A stretch of DNA of 64,000 bases from Pseudoalteromonas luteoviolacea (GCF_000814765.1 NZ_JWIC01000004.1:682001-746000), one strand, 5' to 3'; positions 17,221 through 26,581 are shown, numbered from the stretch's first letter. Notes: generated by a model from the letters alone, not told the origin. Program-made: numbers and translations.

Positions 17221-19671
17221 ATGCTTGAGACTGCTGTGCTCCCAATTGAAGCTGTTTTTTCAGAGTTAGTCGACCATCTCGACACACATGAAACTGTGTT
17301 ATTGCAAGCCCCACCAGGGGCTGGTAAATCAACTTGGCTCCCCCTTCACCTCATGAAATCAGGTCAATATCGGCGTATTGTTATGCTGGAACCTCGTCGT
17401 TTAGCTGCACGTAATATTGCTCAATTTTTAGCAAGTCAACTCAATGAGTCACTAGGTCAGCAAGTTGGTTTGAGAATACGTCAAGACGTTAAAGTGTCAG
17501 AACAAACCCGGTTAGAGATTGTTACTGAGGGAATGTTGACGCGAATGATACAGCAAGACCCAGAGCTTACAGGCATTGATTTATTGATTTTTGATGAGTT
17601 TCACGAACGTTCACTTGCTGCCGATACGGCTTTGGCATTTGCGCTTGAAACCCAAGCTGCACTCAGAGATGATTTAAAAATTTTAGTGATGTCGGCCACC
17701 CTTGACAGTGAGCGCTATCAAGCATTTTTACAATGTCCATTGATATGTTCTGAAGGGCGAACTTATCCAATTGAACACAAATATGTTCCTGTGAAAGACG
17801 AAAGCCAGTGGTTGGCGCAAATAGCCCCAGTGATTCGCCAAGCTCTAAAAGAGGAAAGTGGCAGTATCTTGGTTTTCCTACCCGGGCAAAAAGAGATCCG
17901 TTACGTGGCCAATGCATTGCAGGGGGGGCTCGATGATGAACCTAAGGTGCACTTAGCGATGTTATTCGGTGAACAAGATAAAATTGCACAGCAAGCAGCC
18001 ATTGCACCGGCCCCCGTTGGAGAACGCAAGATTGTGCTCACGACGAATGTGGCGGAAACTTCTTTGACCATTGAAGGGATTCGAGTAGTGGTAGATTCAG
18101 GAAAGCGACGCGCAGCCGTATTTAATTTAAAAACGGGCGTTACCGAACTAAAAACAGTCTCTATTTCGCGAGCATCCGCAGTGCAGCGAGCAGGTCGTGC
18201 TGGACGAATAGAGCCAGGCGTAGTGTACCGTTTAGGGAGTCAAGCATTGTTTGAGCGACGCGATGCGCATGACAAACCGGATATTTTGAGCTCAGATATC
18301 AGTGGGTTGATTTTAGAGTCCAAGGTGTGGGGCACTCAGATATCTGATTTACCACTATTGGATATGCCAACAGATCCCCAGCGCAAGCAAGCTGAGCAAT
18401 TGCTGATAAATTTAGAAGCCATTGATAACCAAGGGAAGCTAATGAACCTTGGTAAACGCATGCAACAAATGGGCGCAGAGCCTAGATTTGCGCATATGCT
18501 GCTTAAGGTAAAAGCCCTTGAATCTCAGTTGCCAGGTATTACCTTACTGACCTGTTATTTTATGGCGCTGCAAGACAGCCGAGTGAAATGTGCGCCAGAA
18601 CTCAGTCTTGCGCTCAATCAATTGCACCATAGTGCACCTCAAGCATTTACAAAGCAGTTAAAATATTGGTGTAAGCGTGCTGATTTAACGTATAAGACCA
18701 ATGAGCTCGCACTTGAGCATTTGGCCATTGTGGTGGCACTTGCTTATCCTGATAGGTTGGCAAAGCGCCGTGGCAATGGGTTTGTTTTAGCAAATGGTGC
18801 GGGTGTAAACGCTCACAGTGAATTTTGGCAAGATTGCGATTATTTGGCCATTGCAGAGTTGGGCGGTCAACAAGGTCAAACCATTTTTAGTGCAACTGAG
18901 TTTCAACCGGCTGTGCTTGAAGCGGTTTTACCTTACTTATTTGAACAAAAAACGGTTTGCGAGTTTGACCAAAAGCAGACCCAGTTTTTACATCAAGACA
19001 GAGTGTACTTAGGGCAATGGGTGCTCAGTGCTAAGCCGAGCTCATCACCGTTAAATGAAGCTGCAAGAACACAGGCATGGGTGTCAATTATTAAAGAAAA
19101 GGGCTTAAGCATCTTCTCTGCTTATGGTGATGTTGAGCAGTTACTTATACGCATGCAATTGGCTGCGCAGTATTTTCCGGATGCATTCCCGGCCAGCACT
19201 GAATCTGATTTAGTTGCAGATTTATCACTGTGGTTAGCGCCGTTTTTGAGTGAGGTTAAACAGTATAATCAGCTTAAAAAACTCGATTTGAAAAATGCCT
19301 TGCTTACTCGCCTAGATTGGCAAAAGCAGCAACAATTAAATACGTTGTTACCAGAGCGAATTAAGGTGCCTAGTGGTTCTCAGATCCGAGTTGAGTATCA
19401 ACTAGAGGGGCCTGCGCGCTTGGCCGTTAAAATGCAAGAAGTCTACGGGATGTTGCAAAGCCCAACACTTTGCGAGGGGAAAGTGAGCGTCTTGATGGAA
19501 CTGTTATCACCTGCACAAAGGCCGTTGCAATTGACGCAAGATCTCGCACATTTTTGGCAATCAAGCTACAAAGACGTACAAAAGGAAATGAAGGGCAGGT
19601 ACCCCAAGCATTTTTGGCCCGATGACCCCGCGACAGCGACTGCCACGAATAAAGTTAAAAGCCGTATGTAA
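17221..19671 (+). CDS. hrpB: ATP-dependent helicase HrpB
   Basis: A DEAH-box helicase of about 816 residues. Walker A 'PPGAGKSTWLPL', the DExH box 'DEFHERSLAADTAL', motif III 'VMSATLD' and motif VI 'QRAGRAGRIEPGVVYRL' are all present, followed by the HrpB-specific C-terminal domain ending in 'MKGRYPKHFWPDDPA'. HrpB is widespread in proteobacteria; its substrate is not settled, with RNA-related roles assumed. A TTG at 17215 precedes ATG 17221 by two codons and neither has a strong Shine-Dalgarno; the ATG is preferred by similarity of the N-terminus. A strong terminator follows. Confidence 0.93.
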   Translation: MLETAVLPIEAVFSELVDHLDTHETVLLQAPPGAGKSTWLPLHLMKSGQYRRIVMLEPRRLAARNIAQFLASQLNESLGQQVGLRIRQDVKVSEQTRLEIVTEGMLTRMIQQDPELTGIDLLIFDEFHERSLAADTALAFALETQAALRDDLKILVMSATLDSERYQAFLQCPLICSEGRTYPIEHKYVPVKDESQWLAQIAPVIRQALKEESGSILVFLPGQKEIRYVANALQGGLDDEPKVHLAMLFGEQDKIAQQAAIAPAPVGERKIVLTTNVAETSLTIEGIRVVVDSGKRRAAVFNLKTGVTELKTVSISRASAVQRAGRAGRIEPGVVYRLGSQALFERRDAHDKPDILSSDISGLILESKVWGTQISDLPLLDMPTDPQRKQAEQLLINLEAIDNQGKLMNLGKRMQQMGAEPRFAHMLLKVKALESQLPGITLLTCYFMALQDSRVKCAPELSLALNQLHHSAPQAFTKQLKYWCKRADLTYKTNELALEHLAIVVALAYPDRLAKRRGNGFVLANGAGVNAHSEFWQDCDYLAIAELGGQQGQTIFSATEFQPAVLEAVLPYLFEQKTVCEFDQKQTQFLHQDRVYLGQWVLSAKPSSSPLNEAARTQAWVSIIKEKGLSIFSAYGDVEQLLIRMQLAAQYFPDAFPASTESDLVADLSLWLAPFLSEVKQYNQLKKLDLKNALLTRLDWQKQQQLNTLLPERIKVPSGSQIRVEYQLEGPARLAVKMQEVYGMLQSPTLCEGKVSVLMELLSPAQRPLQLTQDLAHFWQSSYKDVQKEMKGRYPKHFWPDDPATATATNKVKSRM

Positions 19672-19679
19672 AAGCGCAT

Positions 19680-19712
19680 TCCCCCGTTTGTTAATCTGCG
19701 GGGGATTTTTTT
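19680..19712 (+). terminator. Intrinsic terminator after hrpB
   Basis: TCCCCCG (19680-19686) pairs with CGGGGGA (19699-19705) over a 12-base loop and is followed by seven Ts (19706-19712). Confidence 0.9.
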
Positions 19713-19793
19713 ACAAAAAATACCTTTACCTAAACTTAACTTGAGGTTTTAGTCTGGCCGTAAAAGATAAATAATAAACAACAGGATATTCAG

Positions 19794-21002
19794 ATGGAAC
19801 TCACTCAATTCTCTTCGCAAATAGGTCGATTCACGCCGCTCGTATGGGTCATGTTACTTGGTAATTTTTTCGTCAGAGCCAGCTACTATATGGTTTGGCC
19901 TTTTCTCGCGGTGATGCTTTACAGCAAATATGGCCTCAGTGCCACTGAGGTGGGTGTATTGTTGACAGGGTCTGCGGTGTTTGCGGTATTACTTGGTTTT
20001 TATACGGGTAATCTTGCGGATCGATTTGGCCGATTTGCGTTGCTATACACGGCAGCTGTTGTTGGTGTACTCGCTTTTGCAGCCTTAGCATTAGCAGAGC
20101 AGCTATGGGCATTTTGCTTAGCGGTCTTCTTTGCATGTATGCCAAGAACGTTATGGGATGCACCCAGTAAGGCACTTTTAAGTGATGAACTGAGTAATAG
20201 CGAAGATAGAGAGCTTGCTCTGCATTTACTGTATTTCTTAGTGAATGTAGGCGCTGCAATCGGTCCATTGTTTGGTTTGTGGGCTGGACTTAATGGTGAG
20301 CAATTTAGCTTTATTTATACGGCATTTGCGTACTTAGGGCTGCTATTGGCATTAATTTTAAAGCAATCTAGCGCTGCGAAAAACGATAAAAATGCGCAGC
20401 AAGTTCAGGTGCCAAGTTTTAAATCTTGGCTTGCTATTTTGCGTCAAGACACGCGTTTTTTATGGGTTTTATTAGCGACATTCTTAGTGTATATGGTATA
20501 TGGACAGGGAGATTCAAGCTTAGTTCAGTATCTGACTAGAGCGCAAGTTCCTGAGCTGGCAGTGCTTATTTCAAGTTTGATTATTACCAACTCATTGGTT
20601 ATTGTTATTTTCCAATTCCCTTTGTTACATGTTATGCGCAATTGGTCAATTCAATCTCGCCTATATTTTGGCGGAGGTATTTTGGTTTTATCTCAAGTGA
20701 TGATGGCGATAAATCCAGTTGAAGGGTTTTGGGGATGGATAGGTGCGATTGCAGTGCTGAGTTTCAGCGAAGCCATTATGTTTTCAAATATCAATATTTA
20801 TATAGACCGTATGGCACCCTCCCATTTAAAAGCAAGTTATTTTGGCGCTGCTGGTTTATGTTCATTGGGCTTTGCATTTGCGCCACTTGTTGGCGGTGTA
20901 CTGCTCGATTGGGGCAGTGGGGCTGTGTTGTTCATTGCGATGGCAATTGCCAGTCTAAAAGCACTTTACCTTTACAAGTTAGCAGAAAGTGCAAGTGACT
21001 AG
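19794..21002 (+). CDS. Major facilitator superfamily transporter (MdtH-like)
   Basis: A 402-residue inner-membrane protein with about twelve hydrophobic segments and the MFS motif A-like 'GNLADRFGRF' between helices 2 and 3, with a central loop near residue 195. Overall layout resembles MdtH-type drug exporters, but the resemblance is too general to name a substrate. ACAGGATATTCAG precedes the ATG. It stands alone between a terminator on each side. Confidence 0.85.
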   Translation: MELTQFSSQIGRFTPLVWVMLLGNFFVRASYYMVWPFLAVMLYSKYGLSATEVGVLLTGSAVFAVLLGFYTGNLADRFGRFALLYTAAVVGVLAFAALALAEQLWAFCLAVFFACMPRTLWDAPSKALLSDELSNSEDRELALHLLYFLVNVGAAIGPLFGLWAGLNGEQFSFIYTAFAYLGLLLALILKQSSAAKNDKNAQQVQVPSFKSWLAILRQDTRFLWVLLATFLVYMVYGQGDSSLVQYLTRAQVPELAVLISSLIITNSLVIVIFQFPLLHVMRNWSIQSRLYFGGGILVLSQVMMAINPVEGFWGWIGAIAVLSFSEAIMFSNINIYIDRMAPSHLKASYFGAAGLCSLGFAFAPLVGGVLLDWGSGAVLFIAMAIASLKALYLYKLAESASD

Positions 21003-21027
21003 GGGGTAGCTTAAAGTGCCAAGGATT

Positions 21028-21053
21028 AAAGCTCCCGTGATGGGAGCTTTTTT
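21028..21053. terminator. Bidirectional terminator between the MFS gene and the phosphatase gene
   Basis: AAAGCTCCC (21028-21036) and GGGAGCTTT (21042-21050) form a 9-bp stem with loop GTGAT. The plus strand has a T-run after it and the minus strand also reads into Ts, which suits the convergent genes on both sides. Confidence 0.9.
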
Positions 21054-21058
21054 ATGAA

Positions 21059-22774
21059 TTAGAAGTTGATGATGGTCGACACTGCCTCTTCTTCAGTCGT
21101 CTGAATCGACAGCTTAATTTGTTTTTTTTGCCAGTCGATATCGACCATACCATAGTTGCTACCAGACTTATTAATGAGATGCCTGTCGCTGGTGGTTAAG
21201 TTACTGACGTTATTACTGACAATCCCCACTTTTCCTGTGGGAATTGAAGCCCCTGAAGGCGCGCAATTGCCCCACTGGCCAGCGATACCTTTACCACTGT
21301 TATCTACTTGGGTATAGCACCAAGGTTGTGTATGATCTTTTGTGGTGCACCCTCGGTAGGTGGTTCCACCATAAGCAAATGGAAACTGACAAGTTTGGTC
21401 ATATTGTCCATTGCCCTTAGTATCCGCATATACAGGCAATCTTAATGGGTTTTCAATATGATATGGCCAATTTTGACCAAAACCTGATGCGGTGACTTCG
21501 TATACGGTGACGGCATCGCCGTGCTCGGTGCTTTTTGGAATTGTTTTTTGCAACAACTCTCCCCAATGCTGATCGCCGGAAAGGAAAATAACGGCTTTGG
21601 TTTTACCTGAATTTATCGATTTTTGTACTAAACGTAGCAATTTCTCCCGCTCTGTAGGCACCTCAGCCCAAGATTCGTAACTGGTCCCAGATAGACCTGT
21701 TTCATCGAGTGCTGCGATGGCTTGTTCAAACTTCTTCCCATCGCCGTATGCACAGTATTTATCTCGACTTCTACCCTGATACAGTGGCGGTAAAAACTGA
21801 ATACCACTGGCTATTAACTTAATCTCAGAAGGTGTATTGAGTTGCTGTTCAAGCCATTGCCATTGTTGTTCACCTAAAATCGTCGTTTTATCTCCTTCAC
21901 AGGCACCATAGTTAGTAAATGTAGGTGAGCGGAAGTAGCGGGCATCTAGCGTGATCACATGAGTGCTTTCGTTGGCAGGTCCAAGCATCTTGGCTTCATA
22001 AACACCAGCTTGACCATTTAACCTTGGATCATCCGCTGGGGCGTCAAAGTGACGAAGGTATTCTTTTTGGCTCGCGGCACGTTGAGGGTAGTGCTTGCCA
22101 TCGTTATTTGCACCATAATCATGGTCATCCCATGTCGCCATGACAGGTATGTTTGCAGCCAAGAATTTCTGATAATCAATATTACGTTTTTTATCATCAT
22201 ACTTTTGTCGCATCGTGTCCATATCTGTGGTGTCGGCATAAATATTGTCACCTAACCAGAGAAATAAATCCGGTTGATGTGCAATCAATTTGGCCAGCGC
22301 TTGAGGCATATCTCCTTTGGTTTTAAAACAGGAGCCGAGTGCAACTCTATCTAAACGTTTACTTGCTTGAGGGTGGGTATGAGATAGTAACGGTTCGTTT
22401 TCGACAGGCGCACATGCTTCCCAGTTACCTTGATCATCGGTATAACACCAGGGTTCATCATGATTAATGGTCGCACAACCATAAAAATGTTCGCCTTGAT
22501 AGTTAGAGGGGGTTTGACATGACTTTCCTGAGACTGTTTTGAATTCAGGGATGGTCTCAGTGCGCACATTTCCCCAAGTTTGTCCGTCAATGGCCTGTTT
22601 TAAATAGCACCACTGACTACTGCTGTTATTTTTGTCTGTAGTACCTTGGTAGCGAGCAAGTTGATAGCTGAAAGTGGATTGGCATTGTTCATAGTGGACT
22701 TCGGGTGCGGCGACAGCACATAAGTTGACGGCACCTAAAAGGCTGGACATAAATACGAGATTGGCATGTTTCAT
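21059..22774 (-). CDS. Secreted PhoD-like metallophosphatase with fibronectin type II-like modules
   Basis: A 571-residue protein with a signal peptide (1-23). The central domain (about 142-435) is a PhoD-like metallophosphoesterase: 'WLGDNIYAD' (D176), 'TWDDHDYG' (216-219) and 'LSGDQHWGEL' (D401, H403). Three Cys-rich modules surround it: a degenerate one at about 31-70, one at 86-121 (Cys 86, 100, 110, 121) and one at 462-504 (Cys 462, 476, 486, 504), the last with the fibronectin type II pattern 'CQFPFAYGGTTYRGC' and 'PWCYT...WGNC'. In animals such modules bind collagen or other ligands. It probably acts on phosphoesters outside the cell while bound to a surface or polymer. AGGAATTACA precedes the ATG. 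Confidence 0.88.
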   Translation of the reverse strand: MKHANLVFMSSLLGAVNLCAVAAPEVHYEQCQSTFSYQLARYQGTTDKNNSSSQWCYLKQAIDGQTWGNVRTETIPEFKTVSGKSCQTPSNYQGEHFYGCATINHDEPWCYTDDQGNWEACAPVENEPLLSHTHPQASKRLDRVALGSCFKTKGDMPQALAKLIAHQPDLFLWLGDNIYADTTDMDTMRQKYDDKKRNIDYQKFLAANIPVMATWDDHDYGANNDGKHYPQRAASQKEYLRHFDAPADDPRLNGQAGVYEAKMLGPANESTHVITLDARYFRSPTFTNYGACEGDKTTILGEQQWQWLEQQLNTPSEIKLIASGIQFLPPLYQGRSRDKYCAYGDGKKFEQAIAALDETGLSGTSYESWAEVPTEREKLLRLVQKSINSGKTKAVIFLSGDQHWGELLQKTIPKSTEHGDAVTVYEVTASGFGQNWPYHIENPLRLPVYADTKGNGQYDQTCQFPFAYGGTTYRGCTTKDHTQPWCYTQVDNSGKGIAGQWGNCAPSGASIPTGKVGIVSNNVSNLTTSDRHLINKSGSNYGMVDIDWQKKQIKLSIQTTEEEAVSTIINF

Positions 22775-23118
22775 TGTAATTCCTAGAGATAACGGTTTTT
22801 CCTCCTTGTTGACTTAGCCCTAAAATTTGCTTTTTCGGGGTGCTTCCTGCTTAGTGAAAACAGTGTATTTCCCAAAAGTGAAACTGCGTTTTCAAAATCG
22901 TGTCAGAATTATGTCCTCGGTCATTTTGGTGCCTTTTAAGTCGTAATGTTTTTTATAAAGCTATGAAATAAATGATTTTATTATTATATTTATATTTCCT
23001 TTCTATTTTCTGATTTGACCGCGCTTTGCTTGTGTTTGTACCTTTATTTGGTTATTTTGTGCTGGTAATTGTATTTTCCGCATACTTTTACATCGTTGCA
23101 AAATAAAAGGGTTTTGCA
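22775..23118. other. Intergenic region between the phosphatase and a small peptide frame
   Basis: AT-rich region of about 340 bases. It should contain the minus-strand promoter of the phosphatase gene and perhaps a plus-strand promoter for the 23119 frame (TTGACC at 23015-23020 is a possible -35, but no good -10 is seen at the right distance). No other gene is visible. Confidence 0.4.
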
Positions 23119-23244
23119 ATGGAGTTAAAACATAAAATCGAAATGCTTACTCTGTTGAGTAACGAGAAAGTGGCTTTGCCAATCGCGCTCGCAGCCGAAG
23201 TTGGCAGAGGGCACTTTTGCATAAGTTGTTTTAGTGGTTGCTAG
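23119..23244 (+). CDS. Possible small Cys-rich peptide (41 residues)
   Basis: A 41-codon frame with AAAGGG about 7 bases before its ATG and a strong terminator 50 bases after its stop. The N-terminal 28 residues are helix-prone (charged start, then 'VALPIALAAEVG'), and the C-terminus is short and Cys-rich ('CISCFSGC', cysteines at 34, 37 and 41). This leader-plus-core layout recalls precursors of modified peptides or bacteriocins, but no modification, protease or export gene is adjacent. It may also be a chance frame, since the terminator can serve the convergent gene. No function is claimed. Confidence 0.4.
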   Translation: MELKHKIEMLTLLSNEKVALPIALAAEVGRGHFCISCFSGC

Positions 23245-23293
23245 ACAGTAAATTGGTTTTTATTTATAAGCATCATATTGAAATTTGCTAAGA

Positions 23294-23324
23294 AAAAGCG
23301 GGGTCGTCGTGACTCCGCTTTTTT
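23294..23324. terminator. Strong bidirectional terminator
   Basis: AGCGGGGTC (23297-23305) pairs with GACTCCGCT (23311-23319) with one wobble and a 5-base loop. A T-run follows on the plus strand (23319-23324), and As before the stem give a T-run on the minus strand, so it can end both the 23119 frame and the convergent gene at 23372. Confidence 0.88.
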
Positions 23325-23371
23325 ATTCCTTAAGCTACATTTACAGAAAGCTTCAATATTGGGTGTGTGAG

Positions 23372-24901
23372 TTAGTTAAAATGTCGCCAATATTTTAGTG
23401 AAAAATTATCAATAATTACGGTTGCTGGCACGCTGCTAAAGGACCTTACTCTCATTATTAAACGGTAAAGTGCTTTGGTTTGGTCGAGCGTATAAAGTTG
23501 ATTAATTTGGAAACTGCCTTTACCCAATACGCGCTCTTCACAAAAAGAATCTCGCTCCCCACCGTGGTAATAAACATCCGTACACACCTGAATGGGTTTG
23601 CCATAATCTGCTTGGGTGGCATTGAGGTCTAATTGAGCGTGTATTTGATTGGCAAAAATATCTTGACCCCAAGGGAAAAAATGAGAGTAACTTGCTTGCC
23701 GCCATGGAGATAGCACTAATTTAAGGCTGTTGGCACCATAAATGGGCGTATCTTGATCAATTGAAATAGACACATCGTCTGGGTAGCGTGACGAGAAGTC
23801 GACTTGCCCAGACTCATAGTTATTAGATACGTGAGTTATCGCGCCATCACCCGTTGTTGAAGCGCTGTACATCTGTACATTATCAAGCAAAATAACGTCG
23901 TTAGATTCAATCTCAAAGTTTACTGCAGAAATAGCAGAAGTATCGTCGTCGTCGCTAAAATCCAACATTAAAGGAACGTATTTAGTCTCATTTGCTGCCA
24001 GTACAAGCGTGTTATAGTTTGTAATTGTATGAGCTGTTCCAGAAAGCACCTTGGTGTAATCCGCATAGCCTGAGAAACGCACCACGCGCGATTCACTGCT
24101 AGGGTTATGGAGCGAGACAATGGTACTTAAATAATCTGGTGTGGAATGAGCAAGGAATAAATTGTTTTTTTCAAATCTGAGTTTAAAGTACCCATTGCTA
24201 TCTGCGTTAATTTGTACAGCATGTTGCTCAGGAACAGTTGGATAAGTGACAATTGAAGGGTTTCCGATGAAGTACTTATCCAATTCAGCCTGGGTTGCAG
24301 ATTCAAAGTGACCTTGTAAAGGGAAGTGCGTGATAACTGTACTGTCTTCGCCGTGATTTTCACCTAAAGATGCTTTGATATTATCAAAAACGATAGGCAT
24401 CTCCTCAAGCAAATGCACTCTCCATTGAATTGATATTCGTTTTATAAGTTTGTTTTTAGGTAGCGTTGTTCGAGTATCAAAAGAGTGGATGCTTTGCACC
24501 TGTGGTGGAATGATGTGAGCATCTGAACCGTATGTTTGCACTATACTACCATCGTCAAATTCGAGGGTGAATGAAGTGTGTAGAAATGTATTGTCAGAAA
24601 TCTGGGAGTATGTGAGCTTTGGCAGTTGTACATCAAAACTGATTTCAAAGGGAGTGGGCTTTGTAAAAGTTTGGCTTAACTCAAAAGTCCGCTCTATTTC
24701 AAAATAACTGTGCGCGTTAACTTGTAGGCTATAGTTGCCTGTGATTGGCGTTATGTTAGTTCTGGTTATCGAAGTTATATCCCCGTAGTTAACTGTCATG
24801 TTTTCATTAGAGTGTTCAAAGTTTAATTCTGCGATTGGTTGGGCATAAGTCAGGTTAGTTACCAAGCATGCTAACGCAATGACTGATGGCTTAATTGTCA
24901 T
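23372..24901 (-). CDS. Secreted protein of unknown function with beta-sandwich-like repeats
   Basis: A 509-residue protein with a signal peptide (cleaved near 'LTYAQP', residue 20). The rest is rich in beta-strand and aromatic residues. Segments such as 'FEISFDVQLP', 'IVFDNIKASLG', 'VILLDNVQMYS' and 'TVIIDNFSLKYW' recur at roughly regular spacing and look like the last strand of carbohydrate-binding-type jelly-roll domains (about three). No catalytic motif is visible. It could bind a polysaccharide. AAGGAGAG before the ATG is a strong ribosome site. Stands alone; terminator downstream. Confidence 0.7.
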   Translation of the reverse strand: MTIKPSVIALACLVTNLTYAQPIAELNFEHSNENMTVNYGDITSITRTNITPITGNYSLQVNAHSYFEIERTFELSQTFTKPTPFEISFDVQLPKLTYSQISDNTFLHTSFTLEFDDGSIVQTYGSDAHIIPPQVQSIHSFDTRTTLPKNKLIKRISIQWRVHLLEEMPIVFDNIKASLGENHGEDSTVITHFPLQGHFESATQAELDKYFIGNPSIVTYPTVPEQHAVQINADSNGYFKLRFEKNNLFLAHSTPDYLSTIVSLHNPSSESRVVRFSGYADYTKVLSGTAHTITNYNTLVLAANETKYVPLMLDFSDDDDTSAISAVNFEIESNDVILLDNVQMYSASTTGDGAITHVSNNYESGQVDFSSRYPDDVSISIDQDTPIYGANSLKLVLSPWRQASYSHFFPWGQDIFANQIHAQLDLNATQADYGKPIQVCTDVYYHGGERDSFCEERVLGKGSFQINQLYTLDQTKALYRLIMRVRSFSSVPATVIIDNFSLKYWRHFN

Positions 24902-25052
24902 ATTTCTCTCCTTAATTTTGTTTTATTGCCACAGCATTTGTCGGTAATTAAAATAAAATATTTAGAAATTTATTTTTTAATGCAATAAAAATACCCATTT
25001 AGTATGGCTTTTTAAGGGGAGTTTGGTGTGAGTTAATCATGGTTTTGGTGGG

Positions 25053-25748
25053 TTATATGTCTCTTTCAATGATTATTTCTTCACTCATGGGGTTACATTG
25101 ACTGGGCTTGTCAATTTGTTGTGCGATGAGTGTGTTCGGTAAATGAGGTTGTAGTAGATCAGAAAAGTAACTGACATCATAAAAAGAGCTGTCTAACCAA
25201 GCATTTAATAGGGCTGGCTGTTGCGGCAATATAAATGGGCTGGCTTTATTATGAAATGGCATGAGCTTAGGATGAGGAGCAAGGGTGATAATTGAACAGG
25301 AAATCACATGCTGATCTGTGATCGGGTGGTGCCATTTTTTATAAAGCCCAGCGAAGCATAACGCACCATTGAGAGCTTGGAAATCATGATAGAGCGGTGC
25401 TTTTCCTGATATGGACTGAGTCTCACCAAATCCTTTTGCCACCACAATACAGCGGTGATATCGATAAGGATGATAAGCGGCACTATTTTTAACATTAAGT
25501 TTGTCGTAACGGCTGTTAAATGAGGTGTATTTTGAAGGTTTAAACCCTGTTTGAGTTTGGGTGAGCAGCAGCCACCAAGTTGCCTCGGCGACTTTTCGCT
25601 CATGGTTATCTTGGTAAACGATACTCACCTTATCCGTTGCGCGCTTGAAACGAGAAAATAACATGTTTTTATGCGGATCTTTGATGCCTAAATCTAATAA
25701 AATTTGGATAACAAATGGATCGTCAGTGATATTGAGCCGGCCGCACAT
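25053..25748 (-). CDS. yedK: SOS response-associated peptidase / abasic-site shield (SRAP, YedK/HMCES-like)
   Basis: A 231-residue SRAP-domain protein. The N-terminal 'MCGRLNI' exposes Cys2, which in this family forms a stable thiazolidine link to abasic sites in single-stranded DNA. The conserved 'SFNSRYDKL' (Asn), the 'FAGLYKKW' segment and a His in 'LMPFHNKASPFIL' are present; the last is diverged from the usual HxRMP, and the usual 'GWFEW' is replaced by 'GFGE'. It is divergent from the imuA operon, and the LexA box between them sits 105 bases from its start, so damage induction of both sides is plausible. Confidence 0.88.
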   Translation of the reverse strand: MCGRLNITDDPFVIQILLDLGIKDPHKNMLFSRFKRATDKVSIVYQDNHERKVAEATWWLLLTQTQTGFKPSKYTSFNSRYDKLNVKNSAAYHPYRYHRCIVVAKGFGETQSISGKAPLYHDFQALNGALCFAGLYKKWHHPITDQHVISCSIITLAPHPKLMPFHNKASPFILPQQPALLNAWLDSSFYDVSYFSDLLQPHLPNTLIAQQIDKPSQCNPMSEEIIIERDI

Positions 25749-25845
25749 ACGCTTGTTCCATCATCTGTTTTGGCATTGATGAGTGTAACTATAGTTCAGT
25801 GATGCCGAAGAGAAAAAGATCATACTTGCACTTTTAATTATGATC

Positions 25846-25868
25846 TATAATACTGTATGCATATACAG
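25846..25868 (+). promoter_or_regulatory. LexA (SOS) box and promoter of imuA-imuB-dnaE2
   Basis: CTGTATGCATATACAG (25853-25868) matches the gammaproteobacterial LexA consensus CTG-N10-CAG with near-complete dyad symmetry. A TATAAT hexamer (25846-25851) abuts it, so LexA would cover the -10/+1 region. The box ends 13 bases before the imuA start codon. Confidence 0.92.
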
Positions 25869-25881
25869 TAAGGTGTATGGT

Positions 25882-26574
25882 ATGGCCAATTTAATCGATT
25901 TTTTACAGCACCAGAATCTTGTGTGGCATGGGACTGGTAATGCACCATTATCGCAGCGGTTAGTTGAGAAGCAAAGTAGCGGCTATGACGCATTGGATGC
26001 TTGCCTTGAGGGCGGTTTTCCCATGCCAGGTATCGTCGATATTCAATGCCAACTCGGTATGGGAGAGGTGGCTTTATTAATACCTTTCATCCGCGCACAA
26101 ACACGTCTATGTGTGATGATAAACCCGCCTGCTAATGTGAATGCGCACGCATTAAAACATCAAAATATCGCGACTGAATTAATTTGGGTACTTTCAATAT
26201 CTGAACCGAACAATGCACTTTGGGCAGCTGAACAATGTTTAAAAAGTGGCGTGTGCAGCAGTGTACTGTTGTGGCATCAAGCGCTACAGGTCCACCAAGT
26301 AAAACGACTCATGTTGAGTGCGCAAACCGGGCAAAGTCTGTGCTGTTTATTAAGGGAGAACCGTGTTCAAGTCGGGTCATTACCAGTGAGTCTATCTATG
26401 CAGTTGTCCCCTAGAAGCGAAGGGCTGAATATTAAAGTGACAAAACTAAAAGGGGGTTGGGCCAAACCTCAAATCACCCTAGCTTGGTCATTACTTTGGC
26501 CACAGCTTATCACTCACTCTGAGTCTGAGCGGTCCGGACAAGTGTTGCCTTTTGCAAGCACTGCTAGAAGGTAG
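25882..26574 (+). CDS. imuA: Translesion synthesis accessory protein ImuA (SulA/RecA-like)
   Basis: A 230-residue RecA-fold-like protein of the mutasome. The start 'MANLIDFLQHQNLVWHG' at 25882 is preferred: AAGGTG (25870-25875) precedes it, and an in-frame ATG at 25840 would lie upstream of the LexA box. The core 'SGYDALDACLEGGFPMPGIVDIQC' is the usual ImuA start of the RecA-like domain, though the P-loop is degenerate ('QLGMGEV' without GKT). ImuA works with ImuB and DnaE2 in damage-induced mutagenesis. First gene of a three-gene operon; imuB follows after 7 bases. Confidence 0.9.
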   Translation: MANLIDFLQHQNLVWHGTGNAPLSQRLVEKQSSGYDALDACLEGGFPMPGIVDIQCQLGMGEVALLIPFIRAQTRLCVMINPPANVNAHALKHQNIATELIWVLSISEPNNALWAAEQCLKSGVCSSVLLWHQALQVHQVKRLMLSAQTGQSLCCLLRENRVQVGSLPVSLSMQLSPRSEGLNIKVTKLKGGWAKPQITLAWSLLWPQLITHSESERSGQVLPFASTARR

Positions 26575-26581
26575 GTATAAA

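Noticed and set aside
25840..25881. Upstream start for imuA
   Set aside because: This start lies before the -10 hexamer and the LexA box; ATG 25882 has the ribosome site and the conserved N-terminus.
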